NCBI GenBank assembly: GCA_035531675.1
Contig: DATKSL010000006.1
Location: forward strand, 124,001-188,000
Source of the DNA: JAJPIG01 sp035531675
Lineage (GTDB): Bacteria > Desulfobacterota > Binatia > Binatales > Binataceae
Direction: 5' to 3'
Length of the DNA: 64,000 nucleotides
In this document: positions 9,149-17,157 of the stretch, piece after piece
How the letters are laid out: every line of letters begins with the position of its first letter
Numbering within the stretch: position 1 is the stretch's first letter
The notes under the pieces: generated by a model
The model's database searches: none
Seen by the model: only the letters and a program-made list of their open reading frames with translations
Told to the model about the DNA's origin: nothing
Made by a program: the position numbers and the translations under genes

Positions 9149-10236
9149 AAGTGATTATCGCAGGCGGCGGTACCGGCGGCCATTTGTTTCCGGCGGTCGC
9201 GCTCGGCGAAGAGCTCAAACGCCAGCGCCCGGCGACCGAGTTGTTATTCGTCGGCACCAGCGCCGGTTTCGAAGCGCGCTGGCTGCCGCACAGCGGACTG
9301 CCTTATGAACTGTTCCAGGTCCATGGCTTGCGCGGCCACAGCCTGCGCCAACGGATGATCGCGATGGTGCAATTCGCGCGCGCCGCACGCACCGCGCTGG
9401 GCGTGCTGCGGCGCTTCGGCGCCGACCTGGTGGTGAGCGCCGGCGGCTACGCTTCGGTGCCGATGGCGGTGGCGGCGATAATTACGCGCACGCCGCTGAT
9501 ACTGATGGAGCAGAACTCGCGGCCGGGACTCGCCAACCGGGCGTTCTGGCGCTTCGCCAGGAAAATCTGCGTCGGTTTCGATGATACCGCGGCGTTTTTC
9601 AGCGCCGGCAAGGTCGCCGTCACTGGTAATCCGGTGCGGGCCGACTTCCTCCGCCAGTTCGATGGCCGTGAGCCCTCGGATCGTTCTCAAATTCTTGTTT
9701 TAGGCGGCTCGACCGGCGCGCATCGACTCAATTTAGGCGTAGTAAATGCTTTCAAAAGTTTGGCAAAAGATGTTATAAAATGGAAACTTGTCCATCAAAC
9801 GGGCGAAGCGGACGTGGGGATGGTGACGGCGGCGTACAGGGAGCTGCAATGGCCGGACACAACGGTCCTGCCCTTTATCGATGATATCGGGGCGGCGATG
9901 GCCGACGCCGCGCTGGTAGTGGCGCGCTCGGGGGCGGTAACGGTCTCCGAAGTCGCGCTGGCCGGACGTCCCGCGATCTTCGTGCCCTATCCGTTTCATC
10001 GCGATCGCCAGCAGGAGCTCAACGCCAAAGTGATCGAGCGTGCCGGCGGCGCGATCGTGATTCGTGACGACGATCAGCTGGCCGCCAACCTGGCGCACGC
10101 GATTCCGGAACTGATGGCCGATCCGGCGCGGCGCGCCGAGATGAGCCGTCGCACGCGATCGGTGGCGCGGCCCGACGCTGCCGCGCGCATCGCGCGCATC
10201 TGCTTCGAGGTCGCCGGCACGGAGGCGAGCGCGTGA
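9145..10236 (+). CDS. murG: Lipid II synthase MurG (GlcNAc transferase)
   Basis: This peripheral membrane GT-B glycosyltransferase of 363 residues adds GlcNAc to lipid I. The N-terminal glycine-rich GGGTGGHLFPAVAL motif and a second glycine-rich loop (LGGSTGAHRLN) are visible. The UDP-binding region ARSGAVTVSEVALAGRPAIFVPYP follows, then the DRQQELNA segment. Both ends overlap their neighbours (ATGA at 9145, GTGA at 10233). The region around 9700-9790 is noticeably more AT-rich than the rest of the gene, without breaking the frame. Confidence 0.95.
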   Translation: MKVIIAGGGTGGHLFPAVALGEELKRQRPATELLFVGTSAGFEARWLPHSGLPYELFQVHGLRGHSLRQRMIAMVQFARAARTALGVLRRFGADLVVSAGGYASVPMAVAAIITRTPLILMEQNSRPGLANRAFWRFARKICVGFDDTAAFFSAGKVAVTGNPVRADFLRQFDGREPSDRSQILVLGGSTGAHRLNLGVVNAFKSLAKDVIKWKLVHQTGEADVGMVTAAYRELQWPDTTVLPFIDDIGAAMADAALVVARSGAVTVSEVALAGRPAIFVPYPFHRDRQQELNAKVIERAGGAIVIRDDDQLAANLAHAIPELMADPARRAEMSRRTRSVARPDAAARIARICFEVAGTEASA

Positions 10237-11657
10237 ACCATCCGGTGCCCAATGGTCTGCTCACCAGTCGCCGCCGGCTGCATTTCGTCGGCGTGGGCGG
10301 CGCCGGCATGAGCGGCATCGCAGAGCTCTGCGTGCGCCTGGGCTTCGCGGTCAGCGGCTGCGATCTGAAACCGAGCGAAACCACCGCGCGGCTGGCCGCG
10401 CTCGGTATCGAAATAACTCACGGCCATCACCCGGCGCATCTCACGCCCGATCTCGATGCGGTCGTGATCTCGTCGGCGATTCGGCTGTCGAATCCGGAGC
10501 TGAATCGCGCGCGCGAGCTCAAGCTGCCGATCATTGCGCGCGCCGAGATGCTGGGTGAGCTGCTGCGGATGGCGCGCCATGGAATTGCCGTCGCCGGCAC
10601 CCATGGCAAGACCACCACCACTTCGCTGGTCGCGCTGGTGCTCGAAGAGGCGGGGCTCGATCCGACCGTCGCGATCGGCGGCAATCTGCGCGCGCACGGC
10701 ACCAACGTGCGACTGGGGCGCGGCGATTTCATGGTGGCCGAGGCCGACGAGAGCGACGCATCCTTCCTGATGCTGCTGCCGACGGTCGCGATTGTAACCA
10801 ACATCGACCCCGAGCATCTCGACCATTACGGCACCATGGAGCGGGTGCGCGAGGCTTACCAGAACTTCATCAACCGCGTGCCGTTTTATGGCGCCGCGAT
10901 CCTGGGCATCGACAGCATCAACGTGCGCGGGCTGCTGCCGTCGATCCGCAAGCCGATTCTGACCTACGGCGTGGCGGCCGACGCTGATTTGCGCTCCGAG
11001 TCGATCTCGATCGACGGGTTGTCGACCCGCTTCGAGGTGATTCACAAGGGCGCCCCGCTCGGCGCGGTGACGATTCCGTCGCCCGGCCATCACATCGCGC
11101 TCAACGCGCTCGCCGCGATCGCGGCCGGACTCGAACTCGGCATCCCGTTCGAGACCGCGGCCCGCGCGCTCGGCCGCTTCGGCGGCATCCATCGCCGCTT
11201 CGAGATCAAGGGCGAAGCGGCGGGCCGCATCGTACTCGACGACTACGCGCATCATCCGGTCGAGGTGCGCGCCACGCTGGCCGCGGCGCGGGCCGCCTTC
11301 AAGCGCCGGCTGATGGTGATCTTTCAACCCCATCGTTTTACCCGCCTGCGCGATCTGTTCAACGAATTTCTCGACGCCTTCGACGACGCCGACCGGCTTT
11401 ATCTGCTTGAGGTTTACCCGGCGGGCGAGGAGCCGATCGCCGAGGTCTCGGCGCGCCGGCTCTACGAGGCGTTGCACGCGCGCGGCCATCTCGAAGTGCG
11501 TTTTCTCGGCGACGATCCGGACGCGGCGGCGCGGGTCGCGGCGGATTCCGCGGCCGGCGATCTGATCGTCACGCTCGGCGCGGGCGACGTCTACCGGCTC
11601 GGCGAATCGATTCTGAAGGCGCTCGACGACGGAGTGAAGGTCCATGAGTCGGCTTGA
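10233..11657 (+). CDS. murC: UDP-MurNAc:L-alanine ligase MurC
   Basis: This first amino-acid-adding Mur ligase, cytoplasmic, has 474 residues. The N-terminal domain carries HFVGVGGAGMSGIAEL. The ATP loop is GTHGKTTTTS, where the histidine is typical of MurC. EADESDASFL and the C-terminal DDYAHHPVEVRATLAAAR are further MurC signatures. It starts at a GTG overlapping the murG stop and overlaps murB by 14 nt. Confidence 0.95.
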   Translation: MNHPVPNGLLTSRRRLHFVGVGGAGMSGIAELCVRLGFAVSGCDLKPSETTARLAALGIEITHGHHPAHLTPDLDAVVISSAIRLSNPELNRARELKLPIIARAEMLGELLRMARHGIAVAGTHGKTTTTSLVALVLEEAGLDPTVAIGGNLRAHGTNVRLGRGDFMVAEADESDASFLMLLPTVAIVTNIDPEHLDHYGTMERVREAYQNFINRVPFYGAAILGIDSINVRGLLPSIRKPILTYGVAADADLRSESISIDGLSTRFEVIHKGAPLGAVTIPSPGHHIALNALAAIAAGLELGIPFETAARALGRFGGIHRRFEIKGEAAGRIVLDDYAHHPVEVRATLAAARAAFKRRLMVIFQPHRFTRLRDLFNEFLDAFDDADRLYLLEVYPAGEEPIAEVSARRLYEALHARGHLEVRFLGDDPDAAARVAADSAAGDLIVTLGAGDVYRLGESILKALDDGVKVHESA

Positions 11658-12546
11658 GGACGCGCTGCGCGGCCGTTTCGGCGCCCGGCTGGTTGCGAAC
11701 CGGCCGCTGGCCGACTTCACCTCGTTCCGCATTGGCGGGCCGGCCGAGCTGATGGTCGCGGTCGAGAACCAGGCGGAGCTGCTGGCGGTGCTTGAGGCCG
11801 CTTATCGCGACGGCGTGCCGTCGTTTTGCCTGGGTTCGGGCACCAACCTGCTGGTCAGCGATCGCGGGATTCGCGGCGTGGTGGTGCGGCTGGTGGGAGA
11901 TTTCTCGCGGCTCGATTTTGAGGGCGTGCGCGTGCAGGCCGGCGCGGCGGGGCGTTTCGGCGTGCTGGTCGAGCAGGCGGTCGAGCGTGGGCTGGGCGGA
12001 CTCGAATTTGGCGAAGGTATTCCGGGCAGCGTCGGCGGCGGGCTGGTGATGAATGCGGGCGCGTTCGGCGGCGAAATCGCGCGGGTGGTGACGACGGTGC
12101 ACGGCGCAACTATCGAGGGCGCCGCGCGCGCGCTCGGCAATAGCGAGGTGGGCTTCGCCTATCGGCGCACTGCGCTGCCGCCGGGCTTTATCATCACGCG
12201 GGTCGATTTCGAGCTGTGGCCCGCCGATCGCGAGACGCTGCGCGCGCGGGTCACCGAGTTGCGTACCAAGCGCGCGTCGCGCCAGCCCCGCGGGCTGCCC
12301 AACGCCGGATCGATTTTCAAGAATCCGCCCGGCAATTTTGCCGGCCGCCTGCTGGAGGGCGCCGGGATGAAAGGGGCGCGGGTCGGCGCCGCGGCGTTCT
12401 CGGATCAGCATGCAAATTTTATTGTCAATCTGGGTGGCGCGCGGGCCGACGACGTGCGCCAGCTTATCGAGATGGCGCGGATGCGGGTGCGCGAGACCAG
12501 CGGTGTCGCGCTCGAGCCCGAGGTGAGGCTGGTCGGCGAATGGTGA
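11644..12546 (+). CDS. murB: UDP-N-acetylenolpyruvoylglucosamine reductase MurB
   Basis: This FAD-dependent enzyme of 300 residues reduces UDP-GlcNAc-enolpyruvate to UDP-MurNAc with NADPH. The FAD-binding motifs SFRIGGPAELMV, LGSGTNLLV and the stretch GIPGSVGGGLVMNAGAFGGE are clear. The substrate-domain motif NAGSIFKNPPG contains the catalytic serine position, and SDQHANFIVN lies near the C-terminus. The length and features fit the shorter MurB type. In many relatives ddl follows murB; here ftsQ follows directly after 33 nt. Confidence 0.95.
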   Translation: MSRLEDALRGRFGARLVANRPLADFTSFRIGGPAELMVAVENQAELLAVLEAAYRDGVPSFCLGSGTNLLVSDRGIRGVVVRLVGDFSRLDFEGVRVQAGAAGRFGVLVEQAVERGLGGLEFGEGIPGSVGGGLVMNAGAFGGEIARVVTTVHGATIEGAARALGNSEVGFAYRRTALPPGFIITRVDFELWPADRETLRARVTELRTKRASRQPRGLPNAGSIFKNPPGNFAGRLLEGAGMKGARVGAAAFSDQHANFIVNLGGARADDVRQLIEMARMRVRETSGVALEPEVRLVGEW

Positions 12547-12579
12547 GCTGAGGAACTATTCGCGCGATGGGGTGGTGGT

Positions 12580-13335
12580 GTGGTTGTGGCGCGGCGGCGA
12601 AAAGCAAAAGAGATGACAAGCTGGGGATGGCGCCTGGGCGGCGTTGTCCTGGTGTGCTTCTTCGCGCTCGGCGTGATGGCCGGGGTGAGTCCGGGCGGTC
12701 GCGCGCTGGTGGCGCGGGTCGACGCTTCGACCGTATCGCTGCGTGGCCGGGCGGCCGAAATTGTCGCCCCGGTGATCTTCTTCTGGCGCGGGCTGCCGCC
12801 CGTCCCGGTGCGCCCCGGCGCCCCCGGCGCGGTGGCGATCGTCGAGCGTGGCGACGGCTTTTACGCACTCTCCGAGGGCAACGGCCTGGTCGGTCCGATC
12901 TCGCCGCAGGCGCAGGGCGACCTGCCGGTGCTGAGCGGCGCGGGGGTGCAGAACGCGCCGCTCGACGAGCTGTTGCGCGATGCCTCGATTGTGGTGCGCG
13001 CCGAGGCGACGCTCTCGGCGCTGATCTCCGAGATGCGGGTCGACGACGACGGCGTGGCGACGCTGTTCCTGGTCCGCTCGCAGACCCGGGTGACGATCGA
13101 TCTTGACGCGGCGCCGCTCGAGCTCGAACGCGCCAGCGAGTTGCTGACCCGCTGGCGAGACCATCAACGGCTGGTCGCGGGGCTCGATCTAACCACGCCC
13201 GGACAGGCGGTGATGGAGTTGCGCGGTATCCGGCCCTTCGATCTGACGACCGACCATCTCCAGCGGGTGGCCGGAGCGGGGGACGCCAGGGCCCGCGGGC
13301 TGGGCGCGAATGGGCGGGGGATAACAGGCAGATGA
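12580..13335 (+). CDS. ftsQ: Divergent FtsQ-like division protein
   Basis: This 251-residue protein has a basic N-terminus (ARRRKAKE), one transmembrane helix at about residues 17-36 and a periplasmic region, which is the FtsQ layout. It sits between murB and ftsA where FtsQ is expected. The FtsQ phrase LPVLSGAGV and a following beta-rich region are visible. The POTRA domain that normally follows the membrane segment is hard to recognise: the usual glycine pattern and PWV motif are missing. The assignment therefore leans on position. Several starts are possible (GTG 12580, GTG 12586, ATG 12613). The stop overlaps the ftsA ATG. Confidence 0.72.
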   Translation: MVVARRRKAKEMTSWGWRLGGVVLVCFFALGVMAGVSPGGRALVARVDASTVSLRGRAAEIVAPVIFFWRGLPPVPVRPGAPGAVAIVERGDGFYALSEGNGLVGPISPQAQGDLPVLSGAGVQNAPLDELLRDASIVVRAEATLSALISEMRVDDDGVATLFLVRSQTRVTIDLDAAPLELERASELLTRWRDHQRLVAGLDLTTPGQAVMELRGIRPFDLTTDHLQRVAGAGDARARGLGANGRGITGR

Positions 13336-14549
13336 GAAGTGTTGTCGCTGGACTTGACGTCGGGACCAGCAAGGTTTGCGCGCTGGTCGCCGAGACCGCC
13401 GACGAGTCGCCGACCCTGCTCGGCTTCGGCGTCGCGCCGTGCACGGGGCTGCGCAAGGGCGTGGTGGTCAATATCGAGGCCACCGTCGAAGCGATCCGCG
13501 CGGCGCTCGAGGAGGCGCAGAAGTCCTCGGGCGTGCGGGTCGGCGCGGTGGTGGTCGGCGTCGCCGGTCCGCATATTCGCGGGCTCAACAGCCACGGGAT
13601 CGTTGCGGTGCGCGGCGGCGAGGTCAACCAGCGCGACGTCGAGCGCGTGATCGACGCGGCCCAGGCGGTCGCTATCCCGCTCGACCGCCAGGTGTTGCAC
13701 GTCCTGCCGCAGCAGTTCGCGGTCGATGACCAGGAAGGGGTGCGCGATCCGGTCGGGATGGCGGGGGTGCGGCTGGAGGCGCGCATCCATATCGTTACTG
13801 CGGCGCAGAGCTACGGCCAGAACCTCAACAAGTGCTGCGAGCGGGCGGGCGCGACGCCCAGCGAAATCATCTTCGAGCCGCTGGCGGCGGCCGAGGCCGC
13901 GCTGTTTCCCGAAGAGCGCGAACTGGGCGTGGCGCTGATCGATATCGGCGGCGGCACCACCGACATCGTGGTCTTCCACGGCGGCGCGGTGATGCATACC
14001 GCGGTGCTGCCGATCGGCGGCAGCCATCTGACCGGCGACGTCGCCGCCGGCCTGCGCACGCCGCTACTGGAAGCCGAGCGCCTCAAGGTAAGCTTCGGCG
14101 TCGCCACCAACATGGTGGTCGGCCGCGACGACATGGTGCAGGTACCGGGCGTCGGCGGCCGGGCGCCGCGGATGATCCAACGCCGCCTGCTCGGCGAGAT
14201 CATGGGGCCGCGGATGGAAGAGATCTTCGCGCTGGCGCAGCGCGAGGTGGCGCGCTCGGAAGTGGCCGACAGCCTCGCCTCGGGCATCGTGCTGGTCGGC
14301 GGCAGCACCTTGCTCGAGGGCACCCAGGAGCTGGCCGAGCGCATCTTCAACCTGCCGGTGCGGCGCGGGCTGCCGATCAATCTGAAAGGGATGCCCGAGG
14401 AGCTGATGAAGCCGATGTACACCACCGCGGCGGGCCTGATCCTGCACGCCGCCGGAGCCAACGGCAACGGACTCGGCGCGCTGCGCAACGGCCGGCTGCT
14501 GGGCCGCTGGCGTCATCGGGTGAGCGATTGGATGAGGGAATTTTTCTGA
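13332..14549 (+). CDS. ftsA: Cell division protein FtsA
   Basis: This actin-like ATPase of 405 residues tethers FtsZ to the membrane. The motif VAGLDVGTSKVCALVAE starts the actin fold. Domain 1C follows (KGVVVNIEATVEAI), then the phosphate-2 motif LIDIGGGTTDIVVF and the adenosine motif VLVGGSTLLEG. The C-terminus ends in a short amphipathic stretch rich in R and W (LLGRWRHRVSDWMREFF), as expected for the membrane-targeting helix. It overlaps ftsQ by 4 nt and precedes ftsZ. Confidence 0.95.
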   Translation: MRSVVAGLDVGTSKVCALVAETADESPTLLGFGVAPCTGLRKGVVVNIEATVEAIRAALEEAQKSSGVRVGAVVVGVAGPHIRGLNSHGIVAVRGGEVNQRDVERVIDAAQAVAIPLDRQVLHVLPQQFAVDDQEGVRDPVGMAGVRLEARIHIVTAAQSYGQNLNKCCERAGATPSEIIFEPLAAAEAALFPEERELGVALIDIGGGTTDIVVFHGGAVMHTAVLPIGGSHLTGDVAAGLRTPLLEAERLKVSFGVATNMVVGRDDMVQVPGVGGRAPRMIQRRLLGEIMGPRMEEIFALAQREVARSEVADSLASGIVLVGGSTLLEGTQELAERIFNLPVRRGLPINLKGMPEELMKPMYTTAAGLILHAAGANGNGLGALRNGRLLGRWRHRVSDWMREFF

Positions 14550-14618
14550 TCCGCACGCGCATGGCGGAGCAGAGTGACAGACTTGCGAATTCGCCTGGAG
14601 CGGCGGAGGAGGATGATG

Positions 14619-15884
14619 ATGATCGAGTTGGTGGATAATCCAGATCCCGGGGCGCGTATCAAAGTAGTCGGCGCCGGAGGATGCGGCGGAAACGCGGTCA
14701 ACCATATGATCTCGGCGGGACTGCGTAACGTCGAGTTCATCGCCGTCAATACCGACGCGCAGGCGTTGCAGAACAACACGGCGGCGATGCGGCTGCAGAT
14801 CGGACAATCGATCACGCGCGGCCGCGGCACCGGCGGTAATCCCGAGGTCGGCCGCAAGGCGGCGCTGGAGGACGAGGAGCGGCTGCGCGAGCTGCTGGCG
14901 GACGCCGAGATGGTGTTCGTCACCGCCGGGATGGGCGGCGGCACCGGCACCGGCTCGGCGCCGGTGATCGCGCGGCTGGCGCGCGAGGCCGGCGCGCTCA
15001 CGGTCGGCGTGGTCACCAAGCCCTTCCAGTTCGAGGGCCATCGCCGCATGGCGCAGGCCGAAGAAGGGCTGCGCGAGCTCAAGCTCGCGGTCGACACGCT
15101 GATCTCGATTCCCAACCAGCGGCTGCTCTCGATCACCAGCCGCAACACGCCGTTGCGCGAATCGTTCCAGAAGGCCGACGACGTGTTGCTGCAGGCCGTG
15201 CGCGGCATCTCGGAGCTGGTCACGGTGCACGGGCTAATCAACCTCGATTTCGCCGACGTGCGATCGATCATGGCCGAGATGGGGATGGCGATGATGGGTG
15301 CGGCGACCGCCAGCGGCGAGAACCGGGCGGTGGAAGCCGCGCAGCGCGCGATCTCGAGTCCGCTGCTCGAAGACCTGTCGATCAAGGGGGCGCGCGGCCT
15401 GCTGATCAATATCACCGGCGGCTCCGACCTGTCGCTGTACGAGGTCAACGAGGCCGCCAGCCTGATTCATGAGGAGGCGCACGAAGACGCCAACATCATC
15501 TTCGGCGCAGTGATCGACGATCAGCTCGACAGCGAGTTGCGAGTCACGGTCATCGCCACCGGCTTCGGCGATCTCGACCATCGCTACAGCGCCAAGTACT
15601 CGCCCTCGGGCGCGCCGATCACCCAGCCGATTCAGGCTGCGGCGACCCGGCCGGTCGAATCGCCGCAGGCGCAACCGCCCGCGCCGTCGGCGGCTCAGAG
15701 CAAGATGTTTGCGAACCGGCCGATCCGGCGGCTTGGCCTGCTGGTCGACGACAGCCTCGATATCCCGACTTTCAAGCGGCGCGCGGAGGAGGCGGGTATC
15801 GGCGGGCCGACCAAGCTGGCCGAGTCCGAAGAGGAGGACGACAAGCTCGATATCCCGACGTTCCTGCGCAAGAACGTCGACTAG
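14619..15884 (+). CDS. ftsZ: Cell division GTPase FtsZ with two C-terminal binding-peptide motifs
   Basis: This tubulin-like GTPase of about 421 residues forms the Z ring. The N-terminus IKVVGAGGCGGNAVN and the tubulin signature GGGTGTGSAPV bind GTP; the T7 loop NLDFADVRSIM completes the catalytic site across subunits. A Pro/Gln/Ala-rich linker (about residues 335-370) leads to the C-terminal tail. The tail contains LDIPTF twice, at 15756-15773 and 15846-15863, the second ending LRKNVD at the stop. Three consecutive ATGs (14613, 14616, 14619) follow AGGAGG; the last has the best spacing. A further upstream in-frame start at 14574 looks less likely. Confidence 0.93.
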   Translation: MIELVDNPDPGARIKVVGAGGCGGNAVNHMISAGLRNVEFIAVNTDAQALQNNTAAMRLQIGQSITRGRGTGGNPEVGRKAALEDEERLRELLADAEMVFVTAGMGGGTGTGSAPVIARLAREAGALTVGVVTKPFQFEGHRRMAQAEEGLRELKLAVDTLISIPNQRLLSITSRNTPLRESFQKADDVLLQAVRGISELVTVHGLINLDFADVRSIMAEMGMAMMGAATASGENRAVEAAQRAISSPLLEDLSIKGARGLLINITGGSDLSLYEVNEAASLIHEEAHEDANIIFGAVIDDQLDSELRVTVIATGFGDLDHRYSAKYSPSGAPITQPIQAAATRPVESPQAQPPAPSAAQSKMFANRPIRRLGLLVDDSLDIPTFKRRAEEAGIGGPTKLAESEEEDDKLDIPTFLRKNVD

Positions 15885-15890
15885 GCCGGG

Positions 15891-15912
15891 CGGCGCCGCG
15901 CAATCGGCGCCG
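15891..15912. terminator. Inverted repeat between convergent ftsZ and peptidase genes
   Basis: CGGCGCCG at 15891-15898 pairs with the same palindromic octamer at 15905-15912 around a CGCAAT loop, in the 30 bp between two convergent genes. It has no T tract, so termination is plausible but not certain. Confidence 0.35.
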
Positions 15913-15914
15913 GC

Positions 15915-17066
15915 TCAGCCGCCGGCCTGCAGCTTCAGGAGCTCGACCGTGACCTCGGCGGTGGCGACCATGTCCTTGACGTCGAGCCATTCGCGCACGG
16001 TATGGATATCGCGCATCCCGGTGCCGAGATTGGCCACCGTCAGCCCGCGCTGATTGAAGATATTGGCGTCGCAGCCGCCGCCGGTCGCAGCAGTGTTGAC
16101 GGTGCGGCCGGTGCGGCGGGCGGCCTCGATCACCTTGCGCACGATCGGCGCGTCCTCGGAGATGTTCATCGCCTGGTATTGCGAATCGGCCGAGTAATCG
16201 AACGTCGCCGTGATCTGCTTGCCGTCGATCGAGAGCGTCGCGGCCGCCGCCGCCTGCTTGAAGCACTCGATCATGTGATTGACCTGGGCGCTCAATTTCT
16301 GCGCATCGCGCGAGCGCGCCTCGCCGCGAATCACCACTTCGTTGGGCACGATATTGATCGCACGGCCGCCCTGGATGAGGCCCAGGTTGGCGGTGGTCTC
16401 GTCGTCGACGCGTCCCAGGCGCATCGCGGCGATGGCGTTGGCAGCCACCTTGATCGCAGAGATGCCGCGCTCGGGCGCCATCCCGGCGTGCGCCTCGTAG
16501 CCACGGATGGTGAATGACAGGGTCTGGGCGCCGGGGGCGCGCACGAACAGCAGGCCCGGCGAGTCGCTGTCGAACACCAGGCCCTCGCGCGCTTCGAACA
16601 GATCGAGATCGAGGTTTTTCGCGCCCAGCAGGCCGACCTCCTCGCAGATCGTGAAGACCACGTCGATCGGGCCGTGCGGGATGCGTTGCTCGCGGAGCTG
16701 ATGCAAGGTCTCCAGGATCACCGCGCAGCCGGACTTGTCGTCGCCGCCCAGCACCGTGGTGCCGTCGGTGCGGATGATGTCGCCTTCGACGATCGGCTTG
16801 ACGCCTTCGCCGGGCACCACCGTGTCCATGTGCGCGCACAGCAACAGCGGCGCGAGCCCGGGTGCGGTGCCGGCGATGCGTCCGATGAGGTTGCCGGTAT
16901 TGCCGCCGACCCGCTCGCCGGCGCGATCGTAGCGGCAGACCGCGCCGAGACCTTCGATCTCGCGTTGCAGCCGCTCGGCCATGGCGCGCTCCTTGCGCGA
17001 CAGCGAATCGATCTGGACCAGTTCGAGTAACAGGTCCTTGAGCCGTTGCTGGTTGACCTTCGCCAT
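15915..17066 (-). CDS. M20-family metallopeptidase (peptidase T-like)
   Basis: This 383-residue protein has the zinc-binding features of M20 peptidases. CAHMDTV supplies the first His-Asp pair, LGGDDKSGCA the bridging Asp, and TICEEVGLLGAKN the catalytic Glu-Glu pair. The MAPERGISAIKVAANAI segment covers the dimerisation (lid) domain, and DIHTVREW near the C-terminus gives the last His ligand. The closest described group is the PepT/PepT2-like exopeptidases; the substrate is not evident. ATG at 17066 is chosen because GGAGG stands 7 nt upstream; the frame is open beyond it but the extra residues look random. It is convergent with ftsZ. Confidence 0.85.
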   Translation of the reverse strand: MAKVNQQRLKDLLLELVQIDSLSRKERAMAERLQREIEGLGAVCRYDRAGERVGGNTGNLIGRIAGTAPGLAPLLLCAHMDTVVPGEGVKPIVEGDIIRTDGTTVLGGDDKSGCAVILETLHQLREQRIPHGPIDVVFTICEEVGLLGAKNLDLDLFEAREGLVFDSDSPGLLFVRAPGAQTLSFTIRGYEAHAGMAPERGISAIKVAANAIAAMRLGRVDDETTANLGLIQGGRAINIVPNEVVIRGEARSRDAQKLSAQVNHMIECFKQAAAAATLSIDGKQITATFDYSADSQYQAMNISEDAPIVRKVIEAARRTGRTVNTAATGGGCDANIFNQRGLTVANLGTGMRDIHTVREWLDVKDMVATAEVTVELLKLQAGG

Positions 17067-17157
17067 CAATGTACCTCCGGCGGCGGCTGCCGCTATTCGG
17101 GAGCGGCCGCTCGGGCCACGGGCGCCGTCATCGCCGGACGCGGCAGGGACGAACAAT

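Noticed and set aside
10074..11732. 552-codon open frame antisense to murC
   Set aside because: Same reason: an antisense shadow of a well-supported gene in GC-rich DNA.
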